Of a stretch of DNA of 64,000 nt, positions 61,033 through 64,000 are shown one piece after another. Position 1 is the stretch's first letter. Each line of letters opens with the position of its first letter. A program made the translations under genes and the position numbers. The stretch comes from Aliiroseovarius sp. PrR006 (GTDB lineage: Bacteria > Pseudomonadota > Alphaproteobacteria > Rhodobacterales > Rhodobacteraceae). The stretch covers positions 124,001 to 188,000 of the forward strand of contig NZ_JAAGOY010000004.1 of NCBI RefSeq assembly GCF_010500215.1, written 5' to 3'. The notes beneath the pieces were generated by a model. That model saw only the letters and a list, made by a program, of their open reading frames with translations, had not been told where the DNA came from and made no database searches.

Positions 61033-62034
61033 TCAGGCGTAAATATCGGTCCACAGCTCCTCGAGCGCGGGCTCGGGGCTGGTTTTCGAGAATTCGGCGG
61101 CGTCATTCACGACGGCCTTGATCTCTTTATCGATGGCCTTCAGGTCATCCTCAGAGGCATGTTTGCCCTGCAACAGAAGCTCGCGCACATGTTCGATGGC
61201 GTCGCGCTCTTCACGGACTTTCTGAACCTCTTCGCGGGTGCGGTACTTGGCCGGATCCGACATCGAGTGGCCGCGGTAGCGATAAGTTTTCATTTCCAGA
61301 ATGTAGGGGCCTTTGCCCGAACGGCAGTGTTCGGTTGCGCGTTCGCCAGCTTCTTTCACGGCCATAACATCCATGCCGTCCACGGCCTCGCCGGGAATGC
61401 CGAACGATGCACCACGGGTATAGATGTCGGGGGTCGAACTGGCACGCTGCAGCGAGGTGCCCATGGCATATTGGTTGTTTTCGATCACGTAGATGACCGG
61501 AAGTTCCCACAGCGATGCCATGTTGAAGCTTTCGTAGACCTGACCTTGGTTGGCCGCACCGTCACCGAAATAGGCAAAGGTTACGCCGCCATTGTTTAGA
61601 TACTTGTCGGCGAAGGCCAAGCCGGTCCCGATCGGAACCTGCGCACCAACGATGCCGTGGCCGCCGTAGAAGTGCTTCTCTTTCGAGAACATGTGCATCG
61701 AACCGCCTTTGCCGCGTGAATATCCGCCTTCGCGGCCCGTCAGCTCGGCCATGACGCCTTTCGGGTCCATACCGCAGGCCAACATGTGGCCGTGGTCGCG
61801 ATAGGATGTCAGGCGTTTGTCACCTTCTTTCGCGGCGGCTTCCAGCCCAACGACTACGGCTTCTTGACCGATGTACAGGTGGCAGAACCCGCCGATCAGG
61901 CCCATGCCGTACAGCTGGCCTGACTTTTCTTCGAATCGACGGATCAAAAGCATCTCGCGGTAGTATTCGAGAAGCTCTTCTTTGGATGTGTTTGATTTAG
62001 CGGTCTTTTTCGGAGCGCTTTTCCGGGCGGCCAT
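61033..62034 (-). CDS. pdhA: Pyruvate dehydrogenase E1 alpha
   Basis: A 333-residue thiamine-diphosphate binding subunit. GDGAANQGQVYESFNMASLW carries the ThDP motif and HxH-like YRDHGHMLACG the substrate site. A Lys-rich N-terminal extension of about 22 residues precedes the fold. ATG 62034 has AGGAGGAGG upstream, which fixes the start. First gene of pdhA-pdhB-pdhC. Confidence 0.96.
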   Translation of the reverse strand: MAARKSAPKKTAKSNTSKEELLEYYREMLLIRRFEEKSGQLYGMGLIGGFCHLYIGQEAVVVGLEAAAKEGDKRLTSYRDHGHMLACGMDPKGVMAELTGREGGYSRGKGGSMHMFSKEKHFYGGHGIVGAQVPIGTGLAFADKYLNNGGVTFAYFGDGAANQGQVYESFNMASLWELPVIYVIENNQYAMGTSLQRASSTPDIYTRGASFGIPGEAVDGMDVMAVKEAGERATEHCRSGKGPYILEMKTYRYRGHSMSDPAKYRTREEVQKVREERDAIEHVRELLLQGKHASEDDLKAIDKEIKAVVNDAAEFSKTSPEPALEELWTDIYA

Positions 62035-62212
62035 GTGGCGTCCTCCTCCTGGCGTCATTTGGCTTTAGGTAATAGTTTAGTGTTAAACTATCTTATACAG
62101 CCTTCACCCTCACCGGTCGACAAAAACTTGCAGAACCTTGCGCGGGGCAGGGTTGCGCCAGACGCAAGGCTAGCGTTGTGATGTGATTTCAAAGGGGAAC
62201 TTGCGCGAAAAC

Positions 62213-62515
62213 TTAGCGCAGAACGACCTCGTCCGCGCGGACAACACCCAACACATTGCGGGCTTGTTCGTCCAGAAGGTCCAGATCAAGGTAATCGTCT
62301 GACAGGCGTTTGGTGCGATTGCGTAGATCAGCGATCTGAGCCGAGAGCGCATCACGCTCTTTCAAAAGCGCTTGCGTCTCGGCCTCGATCTGTACGCGCC
62401 GGAATAATCCATAGTCGCCCTGCACACTGGCAAACGTGAAGTATAAGCCAAGACCAACGGCCCCGACAAAGTAGACCACTCCACCAATTCCAGTTTGTGC
62501 GCGAGGTGCGCCCAT
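62213..62515 (-). CDS. FtsB/DivIC-like septum formation initiator
   Basis: A 100-residue divisome protein. One membrane span at about 13-30 (VVYFVGAVGLGLYFTFASVQ) precedes a coiled-coil (about 35-75, including ALLKERDALSAQIADLRNR) and the DIC-type region LDLLDEQARNVLG. ATG 62515 chosen; an ATG at 62608 is unlike the family. It sits between the aldolase and pdhA, as is usual in this group. Confidence 0.88.
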   Translation of the reverse strand: MGAPRAQTGIGGVVYFVGAVGLGLYFTFASVQGDYGLFRRVQIEAETQALLKERDALSAQIADLRNRTKRLSDDYLDLDLLDEQARNVLGVVRADEVVLR

Positions 62516-62643
62516 AGGTTTCCCGCCTGTATGTACTGCCTCTTGCCCACCTCTTTTTGGGTGGTGCAAGAGAACTATGCCATAGGTGATTCGGCTTGTG
62601 AATCCCAAAAACGAATCGGTTGGAAAGTTTTTTCGGGCGTCAA

Positions 62644-62675
62644 AGAAAAACGGCCCGCAAAACTGCGAGCCGTTT
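62644..62675 (-). terminator. Intrinsic terminator of the aldolase gene
   Basis: On the minus strand a CGGCTCGCA/TGCGGGCCG stem (one G-T pair, flanking A-T pairs) with loop GTTT and a tail of five T residues. It starts 24 bases past the stop. Confidence 0.88.
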
Positions 62676-62698
62676 CAAATTGCAATCAAAGCAGGGGC

Positions 62699-63592
62699 TT
62701 ATCCAGCGATGGAGGCCTGATAAATGCTGTCGATCGTGTCTGCGATGGTGCCGTTGAACACGTCGTCCGATTGGCTCGCCGACAGGCCTTCGGTCAGCGC
62801 ACGCGAGAAGCTGGCGATCATGCCGGTGTTCTGCGACAGGCGGGTGTTGGCTTCCTCGCGCGAGTAACCACCCGACAGGGCCACAACCGATGCCACACGC
62901 GGGTGATCCACCAGCGATTTATAGTGGTTGGCGGCTTCCGGCAGGGTCAGCTTCAGCATAACGGTTTGGCCATCCGACAGCGCGTCCAGCTGAGCGGTCA
63001 GTTCGGCCAGCAGAATGTCTTCGGCGGCAGCCTTGTCCGAGATCGAGATCGTCACCTCGGGCTCGATGATCGGCACAAGGCCGTGACCGATGATCTGTTT
63101 GCCCACTTCGAACTGCTGCGCGACGATGGCTTTGATACCTTCAACGTTGGCCGCATTGATGACCGAACGCATCTTGGTGCCGAAAACGCCAGCTTTCACA
63201 GCGCGTTCGCACAGGGCGTCAAGTTCCGGCATCGGCTTCATCACCTGCACGCCGTTCTCTTCATCGGCGAGGCCCTTGTCGACTTTCAGGAATGGCACGA
63301 CGCCGCGCTCGTCCCACATGTAAGTGGCGGTCGGCTTGCCGTCGATCTGACGGTCCATGGTCATTTCGAACAGAATCGCGCCGATGACTTTTTCGCCGGT
63401 GAAGGCGGGGGCCTGCGCAATACGCGAGCGCATGGCGTGGATCAGGTCATACATCTCGGCATCGCCCGAGTATGCGTCTTCTTCGATGCCATAAAGGCGC
63501 AAAGCTTTCGGGGTCGATCCGCCCGACTGGTCCAGTGCTGCGATGAAGCCCTGACCGGCTTTGATCTTGTCCATTTGTGCTTGGTTCGGCAT
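62699..63592 (-). CDS. fda: Class I fructose-bisphosphate aldolase
   Basis: A 297-residue Schiff-base type aldolase of glycolysis and gluconeogenesis. N-terminal KAGQGFIAALDQSGGSTPKAL and the middle motif FGTKMRSVINAAN are typical of bacterial class I enzymes of this length. The active-site Lys is in VMLKLTLPE. ATG 63592 begins MPNQAQMDKIKAGQG. It ends before a strong terminator and is probably a single-gene transcript. Confidence 0.95.
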   Translation of the reverse strand: MPNQAQMDKIKAGQGFIAALDQSGGSTPKALRLYGIEEDAYSGDAEMYDLIHAMRSRIAQAPAFTGEKVIGAILFEMTMDRQIDGKPTATYMWDERGVVPFLKVDKGLADEENGVQVMKPMPELDALCERAVKAGVFGTKMRSVINAANVEGIKAIVAQQFEVGKQIIGHGLVPIIEPEVTISISDKAAAEDILLAELTAQLDALSDGQTVMLKLTLPEAANHYKSLVDHPRVASVVALSGGYSREEANTRLSQNTGMIASFSRALTEGLSASQSDDVFNGTIADTIDSIYQASIAG

Positions 63593-63814
63593 GTCGATCC
63601 CACGTGTGAATAAAGGTCTGAATTACCCCGTTCATAGGCGAGGGCGCGCGGGCATGCAATTCTGCTGGCGCTAACAAATGCGCGTAGGAAGGGGTGAGGG
63701 GCAAGGTTGGATGAAACGGATATGGGCCTTGCCCCTCGGCAACGGGCGGGAAGGGAACTTGGACGGCGCAGGGGAACTGTCGCCGTCACGCGCCGGTGCG
63801 TTCGCAATTGCGGT

Positions 63815-63985
63815 TTACTTGGTCAGGATCAGCTTCCCGGCGCGGGTGATGGTCAGCGTATAAACCATGTCGTTCAACACGATGCGGGCGGTCTTGCCGC
63901 TTTGTGTCAGATCCAACGCATCATGTTCGGGCGGAGCGGTCCGCAGGGCGGTTTCAAATACAGCGCTGGTGATGGGGGCGGTCAT
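63815..63985 (-). CDS. hemP: Hemin uptake protein HemP
   Basis: A 56-residue small protein. The closing half (GKTARIVLNDMVYTLTITRA then GKLILTK) matches the HemP family, found beside hemin uptake systems. The start ATG 63985 follows AAGGAG at eight bases. The neighbouring hemin genes would lie to the right of the window, and control by Fur or Irr is expected but its site is outside. Role in hemin uptake regulation is known for homologues in related alphaproteobacteria. Confidence 0.85.
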   Translation of the reverse strand: MTAPITSAVFETALRTAPPEHDALDLTQSGKTARIVLNDMVYTLTITRAGKLILTK

Positions 63986-64000
63986 GTGCGGTCTCCTTCA

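Noticed and set aside
58807-61599. A plus-strand frame of 930 codons antisense to pdhB and pdhC
   Set aside because: The minus-strand genes are unmistakable pyruvate dehydrogenase subunits; the antisense frame is rich in His/Arg/Gly repeats from the lipoyl domain copy and is a side effect of high GC content.

Overview
The window looks like chromosomal DNA from an alphaproteobacterium of the order Rhodobacterales, most likely the Roseobacter group. The main reasons are a full gene-transfer-agent (GTA) head-tail cluster of the Rhodobacter capsulatus type lying between mltG and cysE, a pyruvate dehydrogenase E1 beta subunit with its own lipoyl domain, a glnB-glnA pair, a hisA-like gene among the fatty-acid genes, and an intergenic palindromic repeat seen three times. 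Most of it is core housekeeping DNA. I see no insertion sequence, no CRISPR array and no rRNA. There is one tRNA gene (Leu, anticodon TAG).

Layout. 0-5 kb: a RarD-like permease, a LOG-family nucleosidase, a LysM protein, and an ArsR-type regulator divergent from an ATM1-type ABC exporter. 5-10 kb: a two-gene RND efflux operon on the minus strand. 10-14 kb: the yfgM-like/bamB/der group. 14-21 kb, minus strand: radA, cvpA, purF, a short-chain dehydrogenase relative, and surE-pcm-nlpD-like. 21-26 kb, minus strand: a PqiA-like membrane protein, mlaF-mlaE-alr, and an alpha/beta-hydrolase fused to OsmC. 26-31 kb: a HODM-like protein, a small lipoprotein, glnB-glnA and a fused NAD(P)HX repair enzyme. 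31-35 kb: tRNA-Leu, tig, a small transglycosylase, a SHOCT protein and the rpsF-rpsR-rplI operon. 36-42 kb: fabD, fabG, acpP, the hisA-like gene, fabF and mltG.

42-56.4 kb: the GTA cluster, with small and large terminase, portal, protease, capsid, head-tail connectors, tail tube, chaperone, tape measure, distal tail protein, hub, peptidase and a 1306-residue megatron. All frames are open, and many genes overlap by 1-4 bases, so the cluster looks functional and translationally coupled. A strong intrinsic terminator lies just before the first gene.

56-64 kb: a DksA-like zinc-finger protein, cysE, a 22-residue membrane peptide, an AhpD-like protein, pdhA-pdhB-pdhC with ftsB upstream, class I fructose-bisphosphate aldolase and hemP at the right edge.

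Most worth a second look: the terminator and palindrome ahead of the GTA genes; hairpins in the only two long gaps inside the GTA cluster; the hisA-like paralogue with Glu at the catalytic Asp position; an in-frame palindromic insertion in the NAD(P)HX repair gene; the convergent-gene repeat family; and an ArsR with an arsenite-type cysteine cluster facing an ATM1-type exporter.
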